From JABMOV01 sp964654545 (GTDB lineage: Bacteria > Fidelibacterota > Marinisomatia > Marinisomatales > JABMOV01): DNA of 64,000 nucleotides. Position 1 is the stretch's first letter. Each line of letters starts with the position of its first letter. Below are positions 52,412 through 61,917 of this stretch, piece by piece. The stretch spans positions 36,574 through 100,573 of the forward strand of contig CAZZIU010000010.1 of the NCBI GenBank assembly GCA_964654545.1, read 5' to 3'. The notes below the pieces were generated by a model, which saw only the letters and a program-made list of their open reading frames with translations, made no database searches and was not told where the DNA came from. Both the position numbers and the translations under genes were made by a program.

Positions 52412-54267
52412 ACGTTCGACAACATTTTATTCAGGGGCTCATGCCACGTTTGGATGCTTTAAATGCAGCCAGAACTCAGCTAAAAACAAATCCGGATGAC
52501 GCACACAGATCAATTCGTCGCATGGCGCATATTTTACGTGGATTGAGCGCGAATTATGGTTTCCCGCAGGTTGCTGATATGGCAGGAAAAGTTGAAGATT
52601 CTGATTCAACGGGAATTGAACCGCATCTTTCAAGTCTCATCAGGCTTCTTACCACCATAATTACAGAACAGGATGTCATACATGTGCAATCGGCAAATGC
52701 CGTAAATGCCCAGGAAGAGCTACCCGTTTATTATACCCTACCGGCAAACCTTGACGAGGGGTCGTATATTCTGAAAATGATTGCCAAAGATGCCAAAGGT
52801 CGGCAGGCAACAAAGACCATTAGTACAGTCATTGTTGATTATCAATGGCTGGATGAAATGAGTGAAGCAATTGACACATCCACAACCATGTTCAATAACG
52901 GTAAATCCAAGCGCATAGAGGTGAATTTTGCCAGTCCCAGCTTTCCGCTGGAAATTAGCTTTAAGCTTTATGCATCAGCCAAACATCGGCAACTGCCTAT
53001 TCTGTTGGTAGAAGATACACCAGAGGATGCCCTGTTGGCCAAGTCTGTACTAGGTCAGGCGAATTATGAAGTTATTCATGCCGAAACCGCCGAAGAAGCA
53101 CGAAGAATTATGCTGCAAAAACATATTTCCATGGTTATCCTTGATTTGCTTTTGGAGGATTCGGACGGTCGCGATTTTTTAATTGAATTGAAAAGCAATC
53201 AGATAACGGAAAATATCCCTGCGATTATCCTCTCATCCAAAAAGGATACGCCCACAAAAACGGAATGTCTTGCTCTGGGTGCAAATGCGTATTTTGAAAA
53301 ACCGCTGGATCCCGATTTATTATTGGCCACTATTTCTGCACATTTGAATATGAGCCAGAAACATCAAATGGAATCACGGTATGATACCCTGACAGAGCTA
53401 CCAAACCGGGTAGCCTTTAAGGAGGAATATACCCGCACACTGGCCTCACTGGAACGAAAGAATATGAAGTATTTTTCATTGGGGATAATAGATTTCGATT
53501 ATTTTAAACAAATTAATGATAAATACGGACATGGAGTTGGTGACAAAGTGCTAAAATATACAGCACGGTTTATAAAAAAGAATTTGCGCAAAACCGATGT
53601 CATGGCTCGCTGGGGCGGGGAAGAGTTTGTGATCTTGTTTCCCAACACCAATTCCGCAGGTGCAAAACAGGCTTTGGACAAAGTGCGGACACAATTGAAA
53701 AAGCAGCCCTTTATAGATTCCGATGATATTACAATTCCTATCAATATTTCCGGTGGAATAGTAACTGTTACCGAATCCAATCCGATTGAAGCAGCATTAT
53801 CGGAAGCGGACAATTACTTGTACAAGGCCAAGGAGACCGGTAGGGATATGGTTTTGACCGAGGCTGATTCTGTTCTGGAGATCACGAAAGAAATTATTCT
53901 GGTTGATCATGAAGATATGACAGCAGAATTCATAGGCAACCGCCTGGAGGAAGAAGGATACGCCTTGAAACGGTTTGTATCTGGTCTGGAAGCGTTGGGT
54001 GCAATTGGTGAAAAACCACCAACACTGATCATTGCTAATGTGCTTGTTCCAGACATGGATGGGATTGAGCTTTTAAAGAAACTGCGCCAGACCGAAGGAT
54101 TAGAAGAAACCCCAATAATTATGTTGACTGCCATCGGAAATGAAAAGGATATCGCTTTGGGATTAAATAGCGGAGCCAATGATTACATTGTTAAACCGTT
54201 TTCTGCCACAGAATTAGTAGCACGGATTGACAGATTGCTACGAAAGCATGAAAATCTAAATATGTAG
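52408..54267 (+). CDS. Hpt-REC-GGEEF-REC(degenerate) diguanylate cyclase
   Basis: The 619-residue protein overlaps the kinase by 4 nt. Its N-terminal about 85 residues form an Hpt domain with His41 in RMAHILRGLSANYGF. An unassigned segment spans about 95-190. A receiver (about 196-313) has Asp246 in MVILDLLLED. The GGDEF domain has GGEEF at 403-407 and an inhibitory-site RKTD at 394-397, exactly five residues before it, so it should make c-di-GMP with product inhibition. A C-terminal receiver (about 495-612) has Asn544 where Asp is expected (LIIANVLVP), so it cannot take a normal phosphate. Confidence 0.92.
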   Translation: MNVRQHFIQGLMPRLDALNAARTQLKTNPDDAHRSIRRMAHILRGLSANYGFPQVADMAGKVEDSDSTGIEPHLSSLIRLLTTIITEQDVIHVQSANAVNAQEELPVYYTLPANLDEGSYILKMIAKDAKGRQATKTISTVIVDYQWLDEMSEAIDTSTTMFNNGKSKRIEVNFASPSFPLEISFKLYASAKHRQLPILLVEDTPEDALLAKSVLGQANYEVIHAETAEEARRIMLQKHISMVILDLLLEDSDGRDFLIELKSNQITENIPAIILSSKKDTPTKTECLALGANAYFEKPLDPDLLLATISAHLNMSQKHQMESRYDTLTELPNRVAFKEEYTRTLASLERKNMKYFSLGIIDFDYFKQINDKYGHGVGDKVLKYTARFIKKNLRKTDVMARWGGEEFVILFPNTNSAGAKQALDKVRTQLKKQPFIDSDDITIPINISGGIVTVTESNPIEAALSEADNYLYKAKETGRDMVLTEADSVLEITKEIILVDHEDMTAEFIGNRLEEEGYALKRFVSGLEALGAIGEKPPTLIIANVLVPDMDGIELLKKLRQTEGLEETPIIMLTAIGNEKDIALGLNSGANDYIVKPFSATELVARIDRLLRKHENLNM

Positions 54268-54293
54268 GCGATTGGAATTTTCGCTGGGAATTT

Positions 54294-54324
54294 AGAGAAA
54301 ACGATGACAGCGCTTTCTCTTTTT
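54294..54324 (+). terminator. Intrinsic terminator after the phosphorelay operon
   Basis: AGAGAAA (54294-54300) pairs with TTTCTCT (54314-54320), extended inside by CG/CG after one mismatch, and a T-run continues to 54324. It lies 27 nt after the diguanylate cyclase stop and separates it from the TPR-barrel gene. Confidence 0.6.
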
Positions 54325-54384
54325 CGGCAGCAAAAGATGAATTAATTTCCCGTTGCTCTACGGCACAGCACTTTTTGATCAATT

Positions 54385-55761
54385 ATGAATTCAGCTCAAC
54401 CAATAATGTATTGCACTAAAATAGACAGTAGACACCGTATATCCTATAGATTACTATGCGGTCTAATCGGTTTTTGTTTATCTGCTATCATATTTGCCCA
54501 AACCGATACGTTAAGCATACGTTTATTGTCTAATGCCCAAGCCCATCTTGAAGCCGGTCGTTACAAGGCTGCAAGAATTGCATACACCATTTTCCTACAA
54601 AAGGACTCCACTGTATACGATGCTTTGTTCGGTATGGCACGTATCAATGCTTTTGAAAATAACTACGAAGAATCAATCAAATTTTATAATGCCCTATTAA
54701 GACACTATGCAGGAGACCCGGATGCTATTCTTGGCAGAGCTCAGGTGTACACGTTGCAGGGAGAGTACAATTTAGCCGAAAAAGAATTTATTTCAATTAC
54801 CAAGCGTTTCCCGGATTTAGAGGAAGCCTGGTCATCACTTGGGTCCCTATATCGTTTGTGGGATAAACCGGATGAAGCGGAAGAGGTCTACTCCCATTTA
54901 ATCGCCCTCCTGCCGGAAAACCCAAATTATTACATCGAAAGGGGTAACATCTACCTTAAACAAAGACGGGAGAAGGAAGCCCACCAGGATTTTGAAAGAG
55001 CAATCGAGTTGGGGGCTGATGCAAATCGCACCTACACTGTTTTAATGAAATTAAACCGAAGGCCTCAGGAAGCGGTGCTCAATGGGGGCTTTTCCTATAG
55101 AAACGAATCATATACTGGTGATTCACTCAACTGGTCAGCATATAGTGAATTTGCTAAAATTGCAGGAAGCAAAGGAACCTATATTTTTAGCATGATGCAA
55201 ATTTCCCGCTTTGGAGTAACAGATAACACAATCGGCTTGAAAGGCTCTTTTAATTTTCGCAATAATGGGTATCTGTCCATCAGGGGACGACTGGCGGATG
55301 CGCCAAAATTTTTAGCCAAGAATACGATTTCATTGGACATATTCAAGGAATCAGGAAACGGTGGAGAAGTTTCTTTTGGGGTTTCGCGTATGAATTTTAC
55401 AAAGGAACCGGTAACTGTTTATCGCATGTCTCTGGGCAAGTACTTGGGGAATTGGTATTTCCACGGCAAAGGGATAGGAATTCCTTACAAGGGTACAACC
55501 TATCAAAACACCATTTTTTCCGGCCGACGATTTCTACGGACCGTAACTCAATACTTCGAAGCGTTTTACGGTACAAGTACCGTTCCTTACAACATTATTT
55601 CAATCGAAGACCTGTCAAGGGATAGCGCTACTACTTACGGTATTACCTTTCAGAAAAAAATACTCAATCAATTTCTATTTTTTGTTACCTGGGAATCGAG
55701 AACAGAAAAATCTCTTTCGACACAGACTGTTGCTTTCGGATATTGGTTTAATTCACGCTAG
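54385..55761 (+). CDS. TPR-containing YaiO-like outer-membrane beta-barrel protein
   Basis: The 458-residue protein has a signal peptide (CGLIGFCLSAIIFAQ). TPR repeats run from about 46 to 215 (AHLEAGRYKAARIAYTIFLQ, ARINAFENNYEESIKFYNALL, AQVYTLQGEYNLAEKEF, GSLYRLWDKPDEAEEVYSHLI). The rest is an aromatic barrel ending in TQTVAFGYWFNSR. The layout equals YaiO/PgaA-type proteins that export polysaccharide. It lies right after a diguanylate cyclase, so a c-di-GMP-linked matrix function is plausible but inferred. Confidence 0.85.
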   Translation: MNSAQPIMYCTKIDSRHRISYRLLCGLIGFCLSAIIFAQTDTLSIRLLSNAQAHLEAGRYKAARIAYTIFLQKDSTVYDALFGMARINAFENNYEESIKFYNALLRHYAGDPDAILGRAQVYTLQGEYNLAEKEFISITKRFPDLEEAWSSLGSLYRLWDKPDEAEEVYSHLIALLPENPNYYIERGNIYLKQRREKEAHQDFERAIELGADANRTYTVLMKLNRRPQEAVLNGGFSYRNESYTGDSLNWSAYSEFAKIAGSKGTYIFSMMQISRFGVTDNTIGLKGSFNFRNNGYLSIRGRLADAPKFLAKNTISLDIFKESGNGGEVSFGVSRMNFTKEPVTVYRMSLGKYLGNWYFHGKGIGIPYKGTTYQNTIFSGRRFLRTVTQYFEAFYGTSTVPYNIISIEDLSRDSATTYGITFQKKILNQFLFFVTWESRTEKSLSTQTVAFGYWFNSR

Positions 55762-55781
55762 CATTTACGCTGTAGTATTTT

Positions 55782-58694
55782 TTAAAACGGATTGATTAGC
55801 GAGAATCTGAGATAATTTTCCGGGGTTCGGTTTCCCCCCCAGTCACGTATAAGTTGCCCCGTTCCATAAGATAATATAATCACCGGTGCTTTTCCAATCG
55901 TTAAAGATATGCGCGCTTCGTATCCGGCGGTCCTGATGGGTGATGTGACAGTTGTTGACCATGCATTCGCAATATCAGCAAAAAATGTACCTGTAATTCT
56001 CCCAGTGGAAATTCCCAGTACCTTAACCACCGGAAAGGTAGCGATTAGCGGAAAACGAAATTCAATTGTGGACATATAAGCCCGGTCACCAAGTCGTATC
56101 CCGTTCCAACCACGAGGATTCATTGTCTCATGCCCAAATATTGCCCCAATCGGTCCGGGCATGTACAATACCCAATCATTAGTTAATCCCATAATTTCCT
56201 GTGGCGGTATAGAGCTTCCAGTGATACCTTGGAAACGGCTTCTAAGAAAGAGTACACCAAACACAGCTGGTACATTGGCAAATACATCTGTTTCAATTCT
56301 GGAATAGGAAAAATCCCCAAACACCTCATTGTTGGCTGTTGAAAAGGATATATTCAGGCCTGTTCCATTCTGTGGAATCTCACTGTTTAACATATGAGGC
56401 CGCCGATTTATCCAATAATAAGAAATACTCAGTAAACCTTCGCGTCCCGCATCGGGGTTTGGAAGGCTGGATACTTGTTCAAAATGAAGTGGGAGACGGT
56501 TGTGAAATCGTATACCAGTGAGAAGACGGTGATTGGATGACATTGAATTTCCACGGTTAAACAAATGTAACATCCAAATCTGAAAACCATTTCTTACCTC
56601 AAAAAGCGGTTTATTGTCGTAGGTCTGGTACTGAAAATCCAAAAGGTGACTATAATCGATTCCCCACAAGGGACCGCTCATTGCATTAATATATGAAATT
56701 GCAAAGGAGGGATACTCGAAAAACCAATCTGTTGACCAGTATGCCTGAAATAAATGTCGCCCCATGGCATCCGACCAAATGGAAAATCCCTCAAATACTG
56801 TAGTCGGCAACACAAAGGAAGTCAAATGTTTGATATGACGAGTGAATTGATATGGCTGATCAGCCAGGATAAGAATTTTCTTGGAGGTATCGATTCCTGT
56901 TAACGGTTCACTTGGGATATGTGTTCGCCAGGCGGTGAATTGCTTACGAAGAGACAGAGGTTTGGTATCCGGGGTGCGGAAAGGATCAATCCTGACAAGT
57001 CGCACAGAATCCACATCGGAAAGGGTGGTTGACAACACGGTAGAATCTTTTTTACTCCACTGCGCACTCCATACTGCATCACCCACATCGGTCACTTGTT
57101 GAGATCCTTCCGATCCTATTTCTACCGTGTAAAGATTTGGTGTAGATCCTTTATGTGAAGTATAGGTTATGTGTTTTCCATCTGGATGCCAAACGGGCAA
57201 ATAATCAACCGCGGGATCATCTGTAATACGATTGGACAGACCTGTCGCAAATGAATAAATATAGACATCTAGATTACCTTCCATCCCCGCCTTGCTATAA
57301 GCGACATTTGTTCCGTCGGGAGAACACCGAGGGTTGAGAACCTGAGTATCATTTTCAAAATGTGTTAATTGTTCAAGCTTTTTACCATTTGAGGTGATAC
57401 GATATAAATTGGAAATGTTATTTTGATGAGCGACAAATACCAAATGCTTTCCGTCGGGTGTCCAGGTGGGGTAGGTTGCCCTCATCGAACGTGTTAACCA
57501 GCGCGCTTTCCCTGTTTCTATATCCACAATCCGAATATCCCAGACCAGAGACTGGTGTTTCCCGTAATGGTATTTGGCGTAAGCGATCGATGCCCCATCT
57601 GGTGACCATTCCATGCCACTGTGAAAAGTGCCGTGATCAAGCTCCTTTTTTTCCCAGCGAACAGACCTCTTTTTTCGTTTTGTGATCAAGTCGGTTTTGT
57701 TTCGGTTAATTATCCCATGTAAAAATCTCTTTTTTGGTCCGTATTCCCCGGTTAAAAGAAACAGGGACTGATCAAGCTGCTCTTTTGAACCGCGACCGCT
57801 GGCAGCAATTTTCAGGCTATCACTACTTAATGCAATACTTCGTAATGAATACAACGGCAGGGTAAATGTTTTTCCCAATTCTCTAATTAATTCTTTTTGA
57901 GCGCGGTACCCATAATAATAGGTATTCATGTGCCGACGCCAATCTTCATTGAACTGTTTAACAGTGAATCCTGTCGCCTTTTCAAAAGCTTGATTGAAAT
58001 TGAAAAGTTTAAGCGAATTGCGGTATTCTACTATTTTGACGAGTGTGGAATCACCGTATCGGTCTGATAGATAGAGTAATTTTGAAAAACCATCGTGATG
58101 AGGATCCATTTCAGATTCTGTTTGTTGTAATATATGCCATTTGTGGGAAAGATCTGCCCGATGGGGACGCCAGGTTTCCGTATAATATTCTGCCGCACCT
58201 TCCACGAACCACCCAGGAATATGGGAAAGCAACATGCCAAAAGGTTCAGGCATCCAACTGCGAATTGCATGAAATAGAACAACATGTTGTAGTTCATGAG
58301 CCGTAACCTGATACAACCATTTTCCATCTTCCATCCATACGGCAATGTCATTCTGATCAACCCAGATAAAAACCATGTTGGAAAAAAGGGCGTATCCGTT
58401 TGCTATTTCATCTTCAGCAGTATAGGTGATATCAATTTTTGGTATGGACGATATATTCAGTTGGCGCAGAAGCACTGGCAACACCCGCTCTGCAATAATT
58501 GCCCCTTCATGAGCAATACTATCAATGCCCTCATGATAATGTATATTGAAATTTTCTGTGGTTAGCGTGTGCCATTCCAACTCAGGATGGGTTCTGCCTG
58601 ACCATTGCCAGGTGCCCTGTCCATGGAGAGGCATAGCAAGCCAACCAATCAGGACTATAGCAATTCCGGCATGGCATATTCGTTTTGAGTTCAT
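55782..58694 (-). CDS. Secreted metalloprotease-like/TolB-propeller/outer-membrane barrel fusion
   Basis: The 970-residue protein has a signal peptide (HAGIAIVLIGWLAMPLHG) and three parts. Residues about 40-260 are a gluzincin-type (peptidase MA-like) domain with HELQH at 133-137 and a candidate third ligand Glu165 in WFVEGAAEY. Residues about 280-590 hold TolB/WD40-like propeller blades (GMEWSPDGASIAYAKYHYG, YPTWTPDGKHLVFVA, NPRCSPDGTNVAYSK, LPVWHPDGKHITYTS). The last about 320 residues resemble a BamA/Omp85-type C-terminal barrel (GWNGIRLGDRAYMSTIEFRFPL). It overlaps ubiE by 4 nt and is divided from the YaiO-like gene by only 20 nt. Confidence 0.85.
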   Translation of the reverse strand: MNSKRICHAGIAIVLIGWLAMPLHGQGTWQWSGRTHPELEWHTLTTENFNIHYHEGIDSIAHEGAIIAERVLPVLLRQLNISSIPKIDITYTAEDEIANGYALFSNMVFIWVDQNDIAVWMEDGKWLYQVTAHELQHVVLFHAIRSWMPEPFGMLLSHIPGWFVEGAAEYYTETWRPHRADLSHKWHILQQTESEMDPHHDGFSKLLYLSDRYGDSTLVKIVEYRNSLKLFNFNQAFEKATGFTVKQFNEDWRRHMNTYYYGYRAQKELIRELGKTFTLPLYSLRSIALSSDSLKIAASGRGSKEQLDQSLFLLTGEYGPKKRFLHGIINRNKTDLITKRKKRSVRWEKKELDHGTFHSGMEWSPDGASIAYAKYHYGKHQSLVWDIRIVDIETGKARWLTRSMRATYPTWTPDGKHLVFVAHQNNISNLYRITSNGKKLEQLTHFENDTQVLNPRCSPDGTNVAYSKAGMEGNLDVYIYSFATGLSNRITDDPAVDYLPVWHPDGKHITYTSHKGSTPNLYTVEIGSEGSQQVTDVGDAVWSAQWSKKDSTVLSTTLSDVDSVRLVRIDPFRTPDTKPLSLRKQFTAWRTHIPSEPLTGIDTSKKILILADQPYQFTRHIKHLTSFVLPTTVFEGFSIWSDAMGRHLFQAYWSTDWFFEYPSFAISYINAMSGPLWGIDYSHLLDFQYQTYDNKPLFEVRNGFQIWMLHLFNRGNSMSSNHRLLTGIRFHNRLPLHFEQVSSLPNPDAGREGLLSISYYWINRRPHMLNSEIPQNGTGLNISFSTANNEVFGDFSYSRIETDVFANVPAVFGVLFLRSRFQGITGSSIPPQEIMGLTNDWVLYMPGPIGAIFGHETMNPRGWNGIRLGDRAYMSTIEFRFPLIATFPVVKVLGISTGRITGTFFADIANAWSTTVTSPIRTAGYEARISLTIGKAPVIILSYGTGQLIRDWGGNRTPENYLRFSLINPF

Positions 58695-59404
58695 TTATCT
58701 GACGCTGCCTTAACGAGTGTGACAGTTCCACCTGTCAGATCTGAAATAGAAATATTCTGAAATCCGGTACGGTGAAGTAAACCGGTTAATTCTTCACGCG
58801 ATGGAAATTCTTCAACCGATTCGGGAAGATAGCGGTAGGCATCAGCACGGGAAAAAAGTGCCCCAAGGCGTGGTAGAACGGAATGAAAATACCAGCGAAA
58901 TACAGGTGCAAATAACCGTGATTTTGGCTGAGCAAACTCAAGAATAAGCAAACGACCACCTGGAATCAGCACGCGGCAAAACTCAGATAATGCTTTTTCA
59001 TAGTGACCAATATTTCTAAAGCCGAATGAAATTGTAAGTGCAGAAAAGGAATTATCCGCGAAAGGTAACATTTCCCCGTCGCCCTGCACGACATAAAAAG
59101 CAGGGCAATTCGCTGCTTTTAACCGGCAATGATGGGCCATCTGATAGGAATAATCCAACCCGACCACTGTACTTTCGGGGTACAACTTTTGAACGAGAAT
59201 ACCAACGTCACCTGTCCCCGTGGCCACATCCAGAATGGGGAATTCCATTTGGTCTGGTAGCGCAGAAACCAACTGCCGCCGCCAGTAAAAATCTATGCCA
59301 AAACTCAAAAAATGGTTCAGAAAATCATAGCGCGGAGAAATATCGTCAAACATCGTTTGAACATATTCCTTTTTTTGATCACCGCGATGAATGAATTCAG
59401 TCAA
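58691..59404 (-). CDS. ubiE: Demethylmenaquinone/ubiquinone methyltransferase
   Basis: The start is TTG (59404), overlapping the HAD gene stop by 8 nt. The 237-residue protein has MFDDISPRYDFLNHFLSFGIDFYWRR, the SAM motif LDVATGTGDVGILV, GDGEMLPFADNSFSALTISFGFRNI and LRVLIPGGRLLILEFAQP-type blocks that define UbiE/MenG. It C-methylates the last quinone precursor; menaquinone is more likely than ubiquinone outside Proteobacteria. No other men gene is in the window. Confidence 0.93.
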   Translation of the reverse strand: MTEFIHRGDQKKEYVQTMFDDISPRYDFLNHFLSFGIDFYWRRQLVSALPDQMEFPILDVATGTGDVGILVQKLYPESTVVGLDYSYQMAHHCRLKAANCPAFYVVQGDGEMLPFADNSFSALTISFGFRNIGHYEKALSEFCRVLIPGGRLLILEFAQPKSRLFAPVFRWYFHSVLPRLGALFSRADAYRYLPESVEEFPSREELTGLLHRTGFQNISISDLTGGTVTLVKAASDK

Positions 59405-60005
59405 GATTCAACGCCAGCCGACTGATTTCATCAATAAAAACAGAATGGTCCGTGTAGTGTACCGTTTTAAAACCAAGCTTTTCGGCAGCTTGTATATTTT
59501 CATTCATATCATCAATAAACAAGGCCTCATCCGGACTGCAGCCTGCCATATTGCAGGCTTTCAAAAATATCTCAGGTTCGGGTTTTCGTGAGTGTACTTC
59601 ATATGAATAAACCGCACCTGCGATTTCGTTAAAAAAAGAATGTTTGTTTACCAAATCACCGAGAATGTGCTGGGGATTGGTATTGGACAACAACCACTTT
59701 GGAGTACGTGGGAAAATTCGCTGTAATTCATCCCAGGTATTTGTTTTGTCTTCTAGAAGTTTTCGCCACCCCGACCAGAAATTTTTTTCCTCTAATTTAT
59801 TTAACCCAAGAGCTTCTGTCAAATGCAGGTAGAAATCATGATCGGAAATATTGCCCCGTTCGTATTCATGATGTATATCGAAAGGAAAATTATTCTTGAT
59901 TTCATCTTGCTGAATGCCGGCACTCTCCGCCCAATAGGATATGGTTTTCGCTGGATTAATATGCAATAAAACGCCACCAATATCGCAAAAAATAATGTTT
60001 ATCAT
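59397..60005 (-). CDS. HAD-superfamily hydrolase
   Basis: The 202-residue protein has motif I IFCDIGGVLLHINP, in which the nucleophile Asp is present but the second Asp (DxD) is replaced by Gly, as in YihX/epoxide-hydrolase-type HAD proteins. Motif II WLLSNTNPQH, motif III Lys (SRKPEPEIF) and motif IV ALFIDDMNENI are intact. The helical cap spans about 15-85. It resembles YihX-type sugar-phosphate phosphatases. The stop overlaps ubiE by 8 nt. Confidence 0.9.
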   Translation of the reverse strand: MINIIFCDIGGVLLHINPAKTISYWAESAGIQQDEIKNNFPFDIHHEYERGNISDHDFYLHLTEALGLNKLEEKNFWSGWRKLLEDKTNTWDELQRIFPRTPKWLLSNTNPQHILGDLVNKHSFFNEIAGAVYSYEVHSRKPEPEIFLKACNMAGCSPDEALFIDDMNENIQAAEKLGFKTVHYTDHSVFIDEISRLALNLD

Positions 60006-60062
60006 AGAGGAAATTAGAAAGAATTACCTAGTGATTGTTTCAAATTATAGGAAAGTAGTGGT

Positions 60063-60809
60063 TCATTTCTGACAAACATAAAATTGTAATCGACTTTCTT
60101 CCGTAAGCGGTGATTTATCATAGTCCCCCCAAACCTGTTTTATAGAAAACCCGGCCTCATTCAACAAGGAGAACATGGTATCCGGGTAAATCATATGCAT
60201 ATCAAATGTAAATAGATCAGGGGATTTTTTGCCCGCAGTATAAAAATACCAGATGATGGAATTAATCTGTGTTGAATCATCATACGAGTTGGTTTCTTTC
60301 ACTGTACATTTTCCGCCATCAGGGTGATCAAATTCCATTATTTCAACTGGCGTTGGATCACGGTGTAAAAAGGAGGGATCAGGTAAAAACATATCAATAA
60401 AAAACAAACCATTATTGTTCAAATGCCCATATACGGTTTGAAAACAGGATAAAATATCATTGTTTGACATCAAATGAAAAATGGAGTTAAACCCAATAAA
60501 ACAAGATTGGTATTTATTTTTCAGGTTGAATGAGCGCATATCGCCCAGGAGTATAGAGGCGTTTTCGAAGGAAGATAATTTATCTGATGCCCATTTGACA
60601 TATTCTGCGCTGTTGTCCAGTCCCGTATAAGAGAATCCATTTTCAGCCAAGGGAACCGCCAGCCTACCAGTCCCGGCTGCAAGCTCTAGAACGGGGTCGC
60701 CAAAGGAACTCACCAATTCACATATGAATTCAATATCATTGGTTTTCCACCAATGCACTGCATCGTATAATTCCGGTGCAGAGTATATATTAAGGGGTTT
60801 ATTGTCCAA
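60063..60809 (-). CDS. Class I SAM-dependent methyltransferase
   Basis: The start is TTG (60809) with no clear Shine-Dalgarno. The 248-residue protein has the SAM-binding motif I DPVLELAAGTGRLAVPLAENG, motif II acidic loop YTGLDNSAEYVKWASDKL, GDMRSFNLKNKYQSCFIGFNS and HLNNNGLFFIDMF. It belongs to the methyltransferase-25 type; the substrate is unknown. Confidence 0.85.
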   Translation of the reverse strand: MDNKPLNIYSAPELYDAVHWWKTNDIEFICELVSSFGDPVLELAAGTGRLAVPLAENGFSYTGLDNSAEYVKWASDKLSSFENASILLGDMRSFNLKNKYQSCFIGFNSIFHLMSNNDILSCFQTVYGHLNNNGLFFIDMFLPDPSFLHRDPTPVEIMEFDHPDGGKCTVKETNSYDDSTQINSIIWYFYTAGKKSPDLFTFDMHMIYPDTMFSLLNEAGFSIKQVWGDYDKSPLTEESRLQFYVCQK

Positions 60810-60837
60810 ATATTAAATCGGTGACGTTGGGAATAAA

Positions 60838-61917
60838 TTATAAAACAATAAGATCTTTGCTTGTGCGATTAAGCGGTTCACCAAAATCTTTATGGACCAC
60901 CACGTCATCTTCAATTCGCACCCCCCCCCATCCGGTTTCATAAATACCCGGTTCAACTGTGACCACATAATTTTCGTATATAAAGTCCTCGCTAATGGAG
61001 CTTAACCGGGGCATAGTGTGAATTTCCAATCCAATACCATGACCAGTGCTGTGAATATATTTATCACCATATCCGTGTTCCGCAATAATGTCGCGTGTAA
61101 CCGCATCCATGGCTTTACAGGCCATACCATCTCGCACTGCATCCACACCTGCTTGTTGTGCTTTTTTCACCACATTATAAATTTCTTTGTGCTTTTCGGT
61201 AGGTTCGCCGACAATCGGAGTCCGGGTCATATCAGCGTGGTATCCTGCGTATTTAGCTGCTGCATCAATTACAATGAAATCACCCTTTTTAAATTGACGA
61301 TCACCGGGAACCGCATGGGGCAATGCTCCATTTGGGCCACCCGCAACGATCGGCGCATAGGCTTCCCCGTCACCATACTCACGGTACCGTTTCAACAATT
61401 CATTGGCGATAAATTTTTCCGTTACACCTTCTTTTAATAACTCCAAAATTTCTTCATACACGCGATCTGTAATTTCAACTGCTGTCCGCAGGGCTTCCAA
61501 TTCGGAAGCATCTTTTACAGCCGCCAGTGCCTCCACGATTTGCGTCGTTGATTCCCATGTGGTTTTAGGGAACATATCCCTCATGGACTTATACAGATTA
61601 ACACTGACGAAATCCCCCTCAAAAGCCAATCTTAAACCATTATTTATCAAGTTGTTGGATTGGATAATTTTTAAATGAGGCTCACCGTCTATGAGACGTT
61701 CAAATCCTTTCACCTGTTGCCGTGACATTTCTGTGTAGCGCCCATCAGAAATAAAATATTGCCCAGCAGGTGTGATGAGACAAGAACCGGCCGAACCGGT
61801 GAAACCACTTAGGTATCTCACATTTGTCAAATTGGTTACATACATTCCATCCAGATTTTGTTCGGCAAGTACATTTTTTAGTCGCTCCTGACGTTTCAGG
61901 AAATACGTGTCACTCAT
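60838..61917 (-). CDS. Xaa-Pro aminopeptidase (M24 family)
   Basis: I start at the ATG at 61917 (359 residues), which overlaps the TPR gene stop by 8 nt; an open extension to 62001 lies in that gene. The creatinase N-terminal domain (LKNVLAEQNLDGMYVTNLTNVRYLSGFTG) is followed by the pita-bread fold: Asp pair in VIDAAAKYAGYHADMTRT, His in HSTGHGIGLEIHTMP, Glu in VTVEPGIYETGWGGVRIEDDVVV. It removes N-terminal residues next to proline in the cytoplasm. Confidence 0.95.
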   Translation of the reverse strand: MSDTYFLKRQERLKNVLAEQNLDGMYVTNLTNVRYLSGFTGSAGSCLITPAGQYFISDGRYTEMSRQQVKGFERLIDGEPHLKIIQSNNLINNGLRLAFEGDFVSVNLYKSMRDMFPKTTWESTTQIVEALAAVKDASELEALRTAVEITDRVYEEILELLKEGVTEKFIANELLKRYREYGDGEAYAPIVAGGPNGALPHAVPGDRQFKKGDFIVIDAAAKYAGYHADMTRTPIVGEPTEKHKEIYNVVKKAQQAGVDAVRDGMACKAMDAVTRDIIAEHGYGDKYIHSTGHGIGLEIHTMPRLSSISEDFIYENYVVTVEPGIYETGWGGVRIEDDVVVHKDFGEPLNRTSKDLIVL

